This document shows positions 19,177 through 29,924 of a DNA stretch of 39,119 nucleotides, piece by piece. The position numbers and the translations under genes were made by a program. Origin of the DNA: Rachicladosporium sp. CCFEE 5018. Its lineage: Eukaryota; Ascomycota; Dothideomycetes; Cladosporiales; Cladosporiaceae. The notes below the pieces were generated by a model that was not told the DNA's origin, ran no database searches, and worked only from the letters and a program-made list of their open reading frames with translations. The first letter of the stretch is position 1; the number at the start of each line of letters is the position of its first letter. The stretch lies in NCBI GenBank assembly GCA_002077045.2, contig KZ111146.1, positions 382,758 to 421,876 on the forward strand, written 5' to 3'.

Positions 19177-20253
19177 TCAGTCCTTGAGTGGCGGCGAATT
19201 ACCGAAGCACAGCTCGCTGATCCCCGGCGGGTATCTTTCTCCCGTGATATCAATACTCGCGATGATACTTTCAATCTCCTTCAAGTCCATATCGCTTAGC
19301 TCCACATCTACGCAATTCTCCTTCACACGCTCTGCTGTTGTCGCGCCGGGGATGGGAATGATGACTGGATTTCCGTTGCGTTTCGACTGTGCTTTCACCC
19401 ACGCCACAGCAACCTGCCCAGGTGTGACCTTCTTCCTCTCTGCGAACTCCTCGAGTTGATGCACGAGCTTGATGTTCTTGGGGAAGTTTTCCTCGTTGAA
19501 ACGCGGAACATGGTTGAGGTACGAGTCTTCCGGAATGTCAGCTCGGCTCTTGACTTGACCTGTCAAGAAGCCTCTTCCGAGCGGCGAGTAGGCCACTACT
19601 GGGATGTCCAGCTCTGCACAAGTCGACAGCACCCCATTCCTCTCGACTTCATTTTCGAAGAGTGAATACTCGATCTCCACTCCACTAATCTTCACGACTG
19701 CAGCCGCTCGTCTGATCGAGTCAGCAGAGCACTCGCTCAAGCAGACGCCGCCGAGCTTCCCATCATCGATGTATTTCTTGATAGCACCCATAGTGATCTC
19801 GATCGGCGTCTTGGGATCCACTCTGGCACACTCAAAGAAGTCCAGCTTGTGCTTCCCATCCAGCACTTTCAAACATTCATCGATACTCCGCTGTGTGTTC
19901 TTCTCACTGCCATCTGGTATGGGGTTCCCTGGCTTACCACCACCCTTAATGCAGATCACTGTCTTCTTGGCGTCCTCTGGGTACTTGGTGTAGTACTCGT
20001 TGAGGAGATGGAGAGAGTTTCGCTCGGGTGGGCCGTAGAACTCGCCGCCGTTCCAAAGGTTTGCGCCTTCCGCGAGAGCGGCCTTCATGGCGGAGAACGC
20101 TTGCTCTTGGGAGCATGGATTGGGTCGCCATGTGAGGCCCATGAGGCCATAGCCTGTGGTGCCTGTGGGTATCGGCGAGCCTGGGAGGGTGTATGTTCCC
20201 TTGGGCTGGGCGAGGCCTAGAGTGGACTTGGCGGAGTCGACGATAGAACACAT
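19177..20253 (-). CDS. Aldo-keto reductase, pyridoxal-reductase-like (copy B)
   Basis: Single exon, 358 residues, same length as copy A. By eye I count only about four residue differences (MCSIV for MSSIV, Asn65 for Thr, a Lys for Gln in KKYIDDG, Ile for Val near the end). Tyr73 and Lys103 are kept, as are the unusual Asn68 and Ala143. It is likely an NADPH-dependent reductase of pyridoxal or a related aldehyde in the cytosol. The 5' half and upstream 96 bases are about 99% the same as copy A, while the 3' third is more diverged. That local near-identity probably caused the misassembly. Confidence 0.85.
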   Translation of the reverse strand: MCSIVDSAKSTLGLAQPKGTYTLPGSPIPTGTTGYGLMGLTWRPNPCSQEQAFSAMKAALAEGANLWNGGEFYGPPERNSLHLLNEYYTKYPEDAKKTVICIKGGGKPGNPIPDGSEKNTQRSIDECLKVLDGKHKLDFFECARVDPKTPIEITMGAIKKYIDDGKLGGVCLSECSADSIRRAAAVVKISGVEIEYSLFENEVERNGVLSTCAELDIPVVAYSPLGRGFLTGQVKSRADIPEDSYLNHVPRFNEENFPKNIKLVHQLEEFAERKKVTPGQVAVAWVKAQSKRNGNPVIIPIPGATTAERVKENCVDVELSDMDLKEIESIIASIDITGERYPPGISELCFGNSPPLKD

Positions 20254-21001
20254 GGTGGCTTGAGTGGGGAAGCTTGTTCTGGTGCTATGAATGTAGTCTG
20301 CAGTCTGCTTTGCTGAATGAAGGAAAGATCAGAGGAAGAAAAGGCTACTTTATACTCCTGTTCGGGGCTGAACGTATGACAGTGTGGAGGTGGTGCAATC
20401 TTGCGCTTCGCATTCTCATATGCTCGTATATTGAGGAAGGATGGAGCTTGCTTGGAGTTTCTGATTCGCTCCGCTCCATCCATCAATGTTAGCACCGTAA
20501 AGTCCGTCTTTGCAGGCATCGTGATGTCATGGCTCCGGCTTTGAAAGTCGTCTGAGATCCGGGCCATCGATTTACGATGTAGGTACATGTAGGTATTGGC
20601 ATCGTCCAACATCGCCACAATCACTGCACACGGTCTAGGGATCACCGCACTGGTGCAGTCCGCTCCAACAGCCTCGCAAGAAGCTACTACCGCTTTGTTG
20701 GAACTGTGCACTCAGGAAACGAATCTACCATATACGCAGTTCCACCTTCATAGACAAGTGACGTCTCGTCCATGTCAAACAGCCGCCAAGAGAGATCTCC
20801 AGTCGCCACAAGTCAGTGACAAGCCTTGAGCACACGCGTTTCGCTCCATGCAAGGCGTTGTCTTGTCTGTCGATCCGGAGAAGTGTGGCCGCGGGCTGTC
20901 TTGGTAGTGGGTAAGTATGTTTTGTCTTATTGCCACCTCACTTCATCAATTCCTTGTCCGCTCTATCTCAATATTCAACGTTCTTTCGAGATCAATTCGA
21001 G
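20254..21001. other. Divergent promoter region, AKR / AA12-like gene (copy B)
   Basis: 748 bp between divergent starts. The AKR-proximal 300 bp is nearly the same as copy A, including a TATA-like CTTTATACT near 20350. About 185 bp at roughly 20568-20754 cannot be aligned with the equivalent A segment. Similarity resumes at the ACAAGTGACGTCTCGTCCAT stretch, which contains a palindromic TGACGT core. No gene is seen. Confidence 0.45.
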
Positions 21002-22529
21002 ATGAAGAGCTTCGCCACCTCAGCAGCTCTCGCGCTGTGTGCTCTACTCACCACAACAGCAGCCCAGTCCTCCATCGGCGGCGCATCCTGCTCCCCGACG
21101 CTCACTGCAAAGAATGCCGCGCCTTCGGTAGCAGACGGCTACGTCACTCGTCTCGTTGCCAACGGCCTCACGAAACCCAGAGGCATCAAATTCGACTCTC
21201 AAGGTGCCCTTCTAGTCGTCGAATCTGGTGTCGGCATCACAGCCCTGAGTCTGGTAGACGCCGGGCAAAGCTGCCTGAGTGTCGGCAGCAAACGCACTGT
21301 CATCTCGGACCCGGATCTGAACCATGGTATCGAGGTCTCGTCGAACGGCAGCACGCTGTACGCGTCGTCGAGCGATGTGCTGTATTCGTGGGAATACTCC
21401 CCCCAGTCGCAGACGAATACTTCGGAGCCGATGGTGTTGATCAATCAGATGGCGGGTACCGACCATACGACCAGGACGTTGGTGCTTTCGAAGCATGTGC
21501 CTGGCATGATTGTAGTGGCGAGGGGGAGCACGTCAAATCTGGACTTGCAAGCTGAGGATCTGGGTAGCGGGATTAGTCAGGTCAAGGCGTTCAATCTGAA
21601 CAATATGACTGAGCCGTATACGTACACTAATGATGGACTACTGCTTGGCTGGGGTCTGCGCAACGAAGTCGGTATTGCGGAAGAGCCGATCACTGGTGGT
21701 ATATATGGCGTGGAGAACAGCGTTGACGAGCTCGAGAGGTCCGGCCAAGACATCCACCAGGACAACCCAGGTAAGTGCTCACTCTGCTACGCTTGACACT
21801 TATCAGCTTACAAGGATCGCAGGCGAGGAGCTCAATTTCCTCGGCTACCTTAACGGCACCGCCACCCCCGGCCAGGGCGGCCAAGGCGTAAATTACGGCT
21901 ACCCGTCCTGCTTCTCCGCCTGGAACGCGGCCGACGTGCCAGACTTCACTGGTCAGACTGGCCAACAATTCGCCATAGGCAACCAGAATAGCACCGTCAA
22001 CGACACTATCTGCGCCTCGCTCCAAGCACCCCGCTTGGTCTTTCAGGCCCACATGGCTCCGTTGGACGTCCTCTTTAACGAACAGGGCACCGCAGCATGG
22101 GTGACCTTTCACGGCAGCTGGGATCGCACGGATCCGGTCGGGTATAAGCTCAGTGTCATCGAATTCGCCAACGGGGAGCCAGTGCAGCCCAGTAACAGCA
22201 CGACGGCAGCGATCGACATCGTCTCCAACGCCGACAACAGCAAATGCCCCGGCGGATGTTTCAGGCCTGTCGGGCTTGCGTGGGATAGCCAAGGACGGCT
22301 GTTCATGAGCTCTGACGCGACGGGAGAGATCTTTGTCGTGCTGAGGGCAGATGGGAATAGTACACAGACTGTGGGGAGTAATGCTACGGGAACTCTTCCG
22401 GATCAGGCTGCTTCGAGCAGTGGGACTGGGACAGCGGCTAGTGGAAGCGCGACGCCGTCTTCTGTTGCGAGTGTTGGGGGAATGAGCGCGTTGGCTGTGC
22501 TGTTTGGGGGTTTGGCCTTTGCATTGTGA
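21002..22529 (+). CDS. Secreted AA12/sorbosone-dehydrogenase-like enzyme, GPI-anchored (copy B)
   Basis: Exons 21002-21770 and 21823-22529 with a 52-bp GTAAGT...CGCAG intron, giving 491 residues. There is a signal peptide at about residues 1-21 (cleavage near TTAAQ). The mature part carries repeats of a six-bladed propeller (GLTKPRGIKFDSQGALLVVESGVG, DLNHGIEVSSNGSTLYASS, RPVGLAWDSQGRLFMSSDATGEIF). These are typical of the glucose/sorbosone dehydrogenase family and its fungal AA12 members, which oxidise sugars with pyrroloquinoline quinone. Cofactor and substrate are inferred from family only. A Ser/Ala/Gly/Thr linker and a final hydrophobic stretch (SALAVLFGGLAFAL) suggest a GPI-anchored cell-surface form. 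Many Asn-x-Ser/Thr sites fit secretion. The signal peptide differs markedly from copy A while the mature protein does not. Confidence 0.82.
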
Positions 22530-23394
22530 GTGTGAAGGGAGTGCATGTTGGACATAAATACGCATTCCTTACGCATAGGGGGCATGGCGCCTGGTACCTT
22601 GGTGGATTGTTGCTGTTACTGTAAGTGGATTTCGTGTTCCGTTGCTGCGTGGTACTCGCACTCTATCTGGTTGTCTGCGTCGCCTTCGTGCGGTCTCTAG
22701 TCATCGGTCGCGCTTGCCTTCCGTTTACAGACTTCTTCCCCAAACAGTGTTCCATACGCCGTCTGCATATCTGAGGAGAGATGAACGCTCTCCGGTCGCT
22801 CATAAAGTACCTGGACGGGACTGAGGCGTCCTTGCAGAGGCATGGGCATGGCAATGCGGGAGATCTGCGAATAGTGGCGAGTGTCGGCACATGCTCGTGA
22901 CACTGCAGGACAGCAGCGAGGTCTCGTGAACAGCGCCGACAACCTCAACGGCTCCTCCATATAGGGCATGACGACTACTTGCAATATGGCAGCCACGGGA
23001 TATCCTAGGTATCGTCGCCAAGATCGTAAGGGGTCGTTTTGTTTCATAAGCAACAATACCAACCACCCATTTTCTCACTGAATGAACTCACATGCTATTG
23101 TTGAGCCATCACTTCAGTTGACAATGGACTCAGTGCGTTCTCACATGCCTTCGACAGCGCCACCACCTCCACTCCCCGGCAGCACACCGCCGCTAGCACA
23201 TGACAGTCCTCCTCGACGAGCACAAGAGAGCACCACTGGTTGGCTAGGACCTCACTCACTCACCAACTACCAACAACAACGAGTCTGTATTATAAGTAAT
23301 CCGGTCTCCTACCTTAGCAGGGAACTCTTCGGGCATTTATTTAAGTCCCTCGAGACTATCCGAAGCATCTTACAAGACCTGAGCAACGGCAGCA
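22530..23394. other. Intergenic region and F-box gene leader (copy B)
   Basis: 865 bp. The first 450 are the AA12-like 3' flank, moderately diverged from copy A. From about 22985 the two copies become very similar. They share a frame starting at 23082 (MNSHAIVEP..., Pro-rich) that overlaps the F-box start in another frame. It may be the promoter and 5' leader, an upstream frame, or an unrecognised first exon. Confidence 0.4.
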
Positions 23395-24915
23395 ATGGCA
23401 GTCATGGGAAATCCCAGCATAGCATTCAGCAACATTCCTATCGAGGTCAGTATCCTTCATGTTAGTTTCTTGAGGGGTGGCAGTTTTCTAACGAGCCGTC
23501 TAGATCCACCAGCACATCGCCTCCTACTTCGAGAAAGACCAAGACATCGGCAACTATCGCCTCCTCTGTCGTGCCACGAATGATGCCATCGATGCTGACG
23601 GTAATTCGTTCTGGCGTGCTCGCTTCCTCGCTATCTTCGAGAAGCCGAGCTTTGCCCACAGTGGATTGCGCTTGACCGACAACAAGCAGTACCGTGATTT
23701 GTACAAGAAGCGTAGGGAGATTTTGATGTTCGGGTTGAAGAAGATGGGATTCAAGTTTGGAGATACGAACCGAGAAAAGAAGTGCTTGGACTTGATGCTC
23801 GTCCTGATCAAGGGTTAGTCTAGGTGACGTTCAGCAAAGTTTGCTGTTCGCTGACGGTTTCAACAGAGGCTTGCGCAGACACCAAGAACGGAGACAAAGA
23901 AACCACCTACGCATCCAAGAACCTCGAGCTGATTCAGACCTTCAGCAAGAAGCATGGTCTCCTTGCCAACTACAGAGGTCGTGTCCCATCCGGCAGAGGT
24001 CCAGAGCACGCTTTCCTCGCCATCAAGTGCGCACTTGGGCCCACTCTATTCGGTCTCGAAGACCCTCTCTGCAACGACCACTTCGGCTTCGACGAAGCCC
24101 AGCAAATGGCATACATGCCTGCGATCCATATGCCCATCTTCGGCGGCAGCAACGGCCAGACCATCAACATGCCATGGCTTAACGCTCAGCTCACGTTCTG
24201 GCGCTATCACTTCCTGCACCAGCACGACGGACTCCTCCAGAACGACTTTAAGGCGCTTGAGGCCTGCGACCGCCCGCGTTACTGGAACACTCAACTCACT
24301 CAAGACCCCGCTCCCAAGGCTCTCGGGCGCCACTGGAAGGGAAGTTACGCTTTCGTAGACCGCGACGTCATTGCTCGTATTCGTAACGGCCATGGCCGAG
24401 AGTACCACATCCTCGACGAGATGTCCGGTGAGCAGACACCAGAGCCCTTCCAGCACATCTGCCTCGAGCCTCGTAACCCGTGCGATACGGTCTGGCCCCA
24501 AGAGTTCGAGCAGCACCTGAAATCTCTCACCCCTCCTGTCAGGAAGGCTCGCACTCGCGCGCAGAAGCAAGGTACCTACGATGGTCCTGAGCTGCAGTCC
24601 CTCCGCTTCGACGGCGAGGGCTACGACGCGAGCGAGGACTTCATGGCGAGTGGGTGGCTGAATCAGCTGCCAGAGCAAGAGGGGATTCCGGGCTGGCAGA
24701 GAATGACGATGATGAAGTACTTCGTCGACGAGGACACCGGTATCATCGATCACGAGGCGCTGTGGGCTTACGAGGGGGTTGTCTTACCTGGTGACATGAT
24801 GATGGTGGGGAGATGGTGGTGCCCGAGCGATGGGGATGGGGCGAGCATGTACAGTGGGCCGTTCATCTTGTGGGATGTCGAGGGGGCGAAGTACGAGGAT
24901 GGGCTGCCGCGCTAG
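23395..24915 (+). CDS. F-box domain protein (copy B)
   Basis: Exons 23395-23445, 23504-23813 and 23867-24915 with GT-AG introns of 58 and 53 bp, giving 469 residues. The N-terminus (SNIPIEIHQHIASYF, then YRLLCRATNDAI and SFWRARFLAIFEKP) is an F-box of the type common in Dothideomycetes. It would link Skp1 of an SCF ubiquitin ligase to a target. The remaining 350 residues, including HMPIFGGSNGQTINMPWL and FVDRDVIARIRNGHGREYH, match no domain I know. They are strongly conserved between copies and are presumably the substrate-binding part. The start ATG at 23395 is in frame with the F-box; a second Met lies three codons later. Copy A at 29925 has the same structure. The target is unknown. Confidence 0.8.
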
Positions 24916-25480
24916 GGTGGTGCATCGAGGGCTTCATGTTCTGCATCATTGGCATGAGGCTGTCGATGTGGCCTCGAGCTGGCGTGCGCGCCGTTTGAGA
25001 GGAAATGGAGATGGTGGTTTGTGGATGCTTTGGACATCATACGAGAGAGAGCGACCTCTTGCGGGCACTTTGGGGTTCGCCATTGCCGAAAGCCATTGCC
25101 GTCAAACGCCGAGCATGCTTCGCGACTTGCTCTGATATCCAGATAGTCTGCAATGGCCCGATAGTAAGCACTTGATTCATACCATATGACGTTAAACCAC
25201 TGTTCTCACCGTGACCCACAACCACCTGATTCTTAGTGGATCAAATCGGCGGACGACAACATTCAGCAGAGACAAGCCCGCAATAGCCGCCCAGAGCCTA
25301 TCAACCTCTCTGTCACCGACGAGCGTAGGGCGTTGTCTAGTACTTCCTACCCGTATCCGGATTCCTAAATTACCACAGAGATAAGCCAATTGCTGTGTTA
25401 GCTTTCACCGCGTCGAGCGCTCCGTTGCATTCCACTGTAACTACTACTTATCTTGAGCCAAGGGGCTTGTCTTTGTGAAG
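24916..25480. other. Intergenic region, 565 bp (copy B)
   Basis: This lies between the F-box stop and the dehydrogenase start, on the same strand. It aligns with 31447-32010, with divergence falling from moderate near the F-box gene to very low near the dehydrogenase. No gene, RNA or repeat is seen. Confidence 0.45.
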
Positions 25481-26182
25481 ATGAGCAAACCAAAGGTTCT
25501 ATTATTAGGCACAGTCGACCAGTCTGTCACCATGGCTTAAACGACCTCCAGGACCTGATCTGACACCATTCCAGCGCTCAGCCAGCTTTCGACTCTCTCC
25601 ATGAGATCGCCACAATCGTCACCCCAAAATCGACGAATCGACAAGACTTCATCCAAGAATGCTCAACTCCTCACCTCAACGACGTGCAAGCAGTCTACCG
25701 CACGTTCCAGTCCTCCTCGATCACGGGACTCTGGGACGCCGAGCTCGTTGATGCCCTTCCCAAGACCCTCAAATTCTGCTCCCACGTCGGCGCCGGTTAC
25801 GACCAAATCGATGTCCACGCCTGTTCTGCCCGAGATCCTCCCATCCATGTCTCTAACGTCCCCACAGCAGTCGATGATGCCACAGCCGACACAGCGATGT
25901 TCCTGCTCTTGGGAGCATTGAAAGGGTTCAATTCTGGGATCTTCGCGCTGCGGCAGAAGCAATTGAGAGGCTCTCCAGCACCACCACCAGGTCACGATCC
26001 GAGGGGAAAGGTACTAGGGATCTTGGGGATGGGCGGGATTGGGAGGAACATGAAGGTCAAGGCTGAGGCTTTTGGGATGAGGGTTATTTATCATAACCGA
26101 AAAGCTGTCAGTGAGGAATTGGCTGGAGGAGCGGAGTATGTGGAGTTCGATGATTTACTTGCACAGAGCGATGTGTTGAGTC
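25481..26182 (+). CDS. D-2-hydroxyacid dehydrogenase (copy B, 3' truncated by gap)
   Basis: Exon 1 is 25481-25521 and exon 2 runs from 25575 to the gap. The 53-bp intron 25522-25574 (GTCTGT...TTCCAG) contains stops in frame and must be removed. Splicing gives LLGTVDHAQPAFDSL, which reads smoothly as the family N-terminus. The NAD-binding GMGGIG is visible, but the catalytic Arg, Glu and His lie beyond the gap. The sequence is nearly the same as copy A at 32011-32712 (about nine differences in 620 bases by eye). The apparent protein that continues through the N tract into aldo-keto-reductase antisense sequence is false. Confidence 0.8.
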
Positions 26183-26282
26183 NNNNNNNNNNNNNNNNNN
26201 NNNNNNNNNNNNNNNNNNNNNNNNNNNNNNNNNNNNNNNNNNNNNNNNNNNNNNNNNNNNNNNNNNNNNNNNNNNNNNNNNN
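26183..26282. other. Assembly gap, 100 N
   Basis: Exactly 100 unknown bases. The left flank is the middle of the dehydrogenase of copy B. The right flank is the middle of the aldo-keto reductase of copy A on the other strand. The join is therefore not biological. Confidence 0.98.
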
Positions 26283-26759
26283 CTTGATAGCACCCATAGT
26301 GATCTCGATCGGCGTCTTGGGATCCACTCTGGCACACTCAAAGAAGTCCAGCTTGTGCTTCCCATCCAGCACTTTCAAACATTCATCGATACTCCGCTGT
26401 GTGTTCTTCTCACTGCCATCTGGTATGGGGTTCCCTGGCTTACCACCACCCTTAATGCAGATCACTGTCTTCTTGGCGTCCTCTGGGTACTTGGTGTAGT
26501 ACTCGTTGAGGAGATGGAGAGAGTTTCGCTCGGGTGGGCCGTAGAACTCGCCGCCGTTCCAAAGGGTTGCGCCTTCCGCGAGAGCGGCCTTCATGGCGGA
26601 GAACGCTTGCTCTTGGGAGCATGGATTGGGTCGCCATGTGAGGCCCATGAGGCCATAGCCTGTGGTGCCCGTGGGTATCGGCGAGCCTGGGAGGGTGTAT
26701 GTGCCCTTGGGCTGGGCGAGGCCTAGAGTGGACTTGGCGGAGTCGACGATAGAAGACAT
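26283..26759 (-). CDS. Aldo-keto reductase N-terminal part (copy A, repeated at contig edge)
   Basis: The first 159 residues of the aldo-keto reductase, cut by the gap at the GAIK position. It is identical to 10623-11099, including the bases that distinguish copy A from copy B (MSSIV, Thr65). It is not a third gene but the same locus as 10023-11099 seen again at the start of the next contig. It includes Tyr73, Lys103 and Ala143. The frame continuing through the N tract is an artefact. Confidence 0.85.
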
Positions 26760-26855
26760 GGTGGCTTGAGTGGGGAAGCTTGTTCTGGTGCTATGAATGT
26801 AGTCTGCAGTCTGCTTTGCTGAATGAAGGAAAGATCAGAGGAAGAAAAGGCTACT
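26283..26855. repeat. 573-bp contig-end overlap, second occurrence
   Basis: Identical to 10623-11195. Sequence beyond 26855 continues the promoter in a way that agrees with the layout of copy B after 20349. This shows that contig 3 is the true continuation of contig 1. Confidence 0.9.
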
Positions 26856-27518
26856 TTATACTCCTGTTCGGGGCTGAACGTATGACAGTGTGGAAGTGGT
26901 GTTATCTTGCGCTTCGCATTCTCATATGCTCGTATATTGAGAAAGGATGGAGCTAGCTTGGAGTTTCTGATTCGCTCCCCTCCATCCATCAATGTTAGCA
27001 CCGTAAAGTCCGTCTTTGCAGGCATCGTGATGTCATGGCTCCGGCTTTGAGAGCCGTCTGAGATCCGGGCCATCGAATTCACGAAGTATGGGTAATGTGC
27101 TTTAGGAGGGAGCTTCATTACTGTTGCAGTCAGATCTCCCGAGACTAGCTAGCCATAGCGTGTCTCAGCCATCCAACAAAGATTTATCGATGCTTCAGTA
27201 GAGTCCTTGCGCTCAGGTACTGATATGAACTGTACGCAGCTCCTCCCTCGTCAACAAGTGACGTCTCGTCCATTCCAAACAGCCGCCAAGTCGAAGCCGA
27301 TCTTTAATCGCCACATTTCAGTGACAAGCCTTGAGCACACGCGTTTCGCTCCATGCAAGGCGTTGTCTTGTCTGTCGATCCGGAGAAGTGTGGCCGCCGG
27401 TGGTCTTGGTAGTGGGTACATGTAAGTATGTTTTATCTTATTGCCACCTCACTTCATCAAGTAGAAGCATTCTCTTTACCTTTCCCCATCTCCATCATTT
27501 TCTCGAGATCAAGGCAAG
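26760..27518. other. Divergent promoter region, AKR / AA12-like gene (copy A)
   Basis: 759 bp. It begins with the same TATA-like stretch as copy B (near 26856). It contains an unrelated segment at about 27075-27258 in place of 20568-20754, then rejoins the shared sequence with the TGACGT core. The last 60 bases before the AA12-like ATG are pyrimidine-rich. No gene is seen. Confidence 0.45.
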
Positions 27519-29046
27519 ATGAAGGGCATCGCCACCGCAGCAGCCATCGTACTGTCTGCTCTAGTCTCTACTACAGCAGCCCAGTCCTCAATAGGCGGCG
27601 CAACCTGTTCCCCGACTCTCACAGCAAAGAATGCTGCGCCCTCTGTAGCAGATGGCTACGTCGCCCGGCTCGTTGCCAATGGTCTCACGAAACCCAGAAG
27701 TATCAAATTCGACTCCCAAGGCGCGCTACTAGTAGTCGAAAGCGGCGTCGGCATCACAGCCCTGAGTCTCGTAGACGCCGGTCAAAGCTGTCTGAGCGTC
27801 GGCAGTAAACGCACCGTCGTTTCGGACCCTGATCTAAACCATGGCATTGAGCTGTCGACGAATGGCAGCACGCTGTACGCGTCCACGAGCGATGTGCTGT
27901 ACTCGTGGGAATACTCGCCACAGTCGCAGACGAACACTTCGGAGCCGAGAGTGTTGATCAACCAGATGGCGGGGACGGATCATACGACTAGGACGTTGGT
28001 GCTTTCGAAGCATGTGCCTGGCATGATTGTCGTGGCCAGGGGTAGCACGTCGAATCTGGATTTGCAGGCTGAGGACCTGAGTAGTGGGATCAGCCAGGTC
28101 AAGGCGTTCAACTTGAATAATATGACTGCGCCGTATACGTATACCAATGATGGTCTGCTGCTTGGCTGGGGTCTGCGGAATGAAGTTGGCATTGCTGAAG
28201 AGCCGATTACTGGTGCAATCTATGGTGTTGAGAACAGCGTCGATGAGCTAGAGAGGTCCGGGAAGGACATTCATCAAGACAACCCAGGTAAGTGCAGTCT
28301 CTGCTACGCTTTACACTCATCAGCTAACAAGAATTTCAGGCGAGGAGCTCAACTTCCTCGGCTACCTCAACGGCACCGCCACCCCCGGCCAAGGCGGCCA
28401 AGGCGTAAACTACGGCTACCCCTCCTGCTTCTCCGCCTGGAACGCCGCCGACGTGCCAGACTTCACGGGCCAAACAGGCCAACAATTTGCCATAGGCGAC
28501 CAGAACAGCACTGTGAACGACACCATCTGCGCCTCGCTCCAAGCGCCTCGCCTAGTCTTCCAAGCCCACATGGCGCCCCTAGATATCATCTTCAACGAGC
28601 AGGGCACCGCAGCATGGGTGACTTTCCACGGTAGCTGGGACCGCACGGATCCAGTAGGCTATAAGCTGAGCGTCATTGAGTTCGCCAATGGCGAACCAGT
28701 GCAGCCCAGCAACAGCACGACGGCAGCGATCGACATCGTCTCTAATGCGGATAACAGCAAATGCCCCGGCGGATGTTTCAGACCTGTCGGTCTGGCTTGG
28801 GACAGCCAAGGGAGACTTTTCATGAGTTCTGATGCGACTGGTGAGATCTTTGTGGTGCTGAGGGCGGATGGGAACAGTACACAGAGTGTGGGGAGTAATG
28901 CTACCGGGACTCTTCCGGACCAGGCTGCTTCGAGCAGTGGGACTGGGACGGCGGCGAGTGGAAGTGCAACACCGTCTTCTGTTGCGAGTGTTGGGGGGAT
29001 GAGCGTGTTGGCTGTGCTGTTTGGGGTGGCGGCTTTCGTCGTGTGA
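27519..29046 (+). CDS. Secreted AA12/sorbosone-dehydrogenase-like enzyme, GPI-anchored (copy A)
   Basis: Exons 27519-28287 and 28340-29046 with a 52-bp GTAAGT...TTCAG intron, giving 491 residues, the same length as copy B. The signal peptide covers about residues 1-21 and differs at many positions from B (MKGIATAAAIVLSALV). The mature chain is highly similar, with the propeller repeats, several Asn-x-Ser/Thr sites, a Ser-rich linker and a hydrophobic tail suited to GPI attachment. The family oxidises sugars or sugar aldehydes outside the cell, with PQQ in characterised AA12 members; this is inference here. Without removing the intron the frame runs on into unrelated residues, which supports the splice model. 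Confidence 0.82.
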
Positions 29047-29924
29047 GCGTGAGATGAGCGCGTGTTGGACATAATCACGCACTCCTTACATACAGTGCGC
29101 ATGGCACCTGGCACCTAGATGCATTATTACTGTTACTGTAAGTGGCGATTCCGTGTTCTGCTGCTGCGAAGCAATAATACTCTATCTGGTTGCCTACGTT
29201 GCATTCATGCGGTCTTTTTGCATCGGTCGCGCTTGCCTTCCATTGCAGACTTCCTCCAAAAAGGGCGTTTCCTACGCTGTCTGCGTGTTTGGAGGATCAA
29301 TGACAATTCTTTAGTCTCTCATAGGTCTCCCGCAACCTACCTGGACGGGACAGAGGCATCTTTGCGTATGCATGGACCTGTCGATGCGGGAGATCTGCGA
29401 GCAGTGGCAAATGTCGGCACGTGCTCATGACTTCACAGGGCGACAGCGAGGCCTCATGAAGAGCGCCGACGACCTCAATGGCTCCTACGTATGGGCCATT
29501 GGAACTACTTGCAATATGGCAGCCACGGGATATCCTAGGTATCGTCGCCAAGATCGTAAGGGGTCGTTTCGTTTCATAAGCAACAATACCAGCCACCCAT
29601 TTTCTCACTGAATGAACTCACATGCTATTGTTGAGCCATCACTTCAGTTGACAATGGACTCAGTGCGTTCTCACATGCCTTCGACAGCGCCACCACCTCC
29701 ACTCCCCGGCAGCACTCCGCCGCTAGCACATGACAGTCCTCCTCGACGAGCACAAGAGAGCACCACCGGTCGGCTAGGACCTCACTCACTCACCAACTAC
29801 CAACAACGACCAGTCTGTATTATAGGTAATCGGGTCTCCTACCTTAGCAGGGAACACTTCGGGCATCTATCTAAGTCCCTCGAGACTATCCGAAGCATCT
29901 TACCAGACCTGAGCAACGGCAGCA
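29047..29924. other. Intergenic region and F-box gene leader (copy A)
   Basis: 878 bp, the counterpart of 22530-23394. The AA12-like 3' flank is diverged. The 400 bp before the F-box ATG is almost the same in both copies and carries the Pro-rich frame starting at 29612. No RNA gene or repeat is seen. Confidence 0.4.

Larger units (their letters stand above)
11296..26182. other. Contig of homeologous/allelic copy B
   Basis: The whole interval is collinear with copy A. Base 11296 corresponds to 2099 in contig 1 and base 26182 corresponds to 32712 in contig 3. Gene order, strand and exon structure are the same, with variable divergence. It appears to be inserted by scaffolding between two contigs that abut each other in copy A. 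Confidence 0.88.

Noticed and set aside
2099..20349. True 9-kb tandem duplication
   Set aside because: Contigs 1 and 3 share copy-specific bases and overlap exactly, which a tandem duplication would not produce at both gap edges. Assembly interleaving explains all the observations.
24046..24753. 235-codon frame antisense to the F-box gene, present in both copies
   Set aside because: Both copies retain it, but its codons mirror the strongly conserved forward protein. It has no recognisable domain, so it is a shadow of GC-rich codon use.
25684..26499. Apparent fusion of the dehydrogenase with another protein across the second gap
   Set aside because: The right-hand part is the antisense strand of the aldo-keto reductase. 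The join is an assembly gap.
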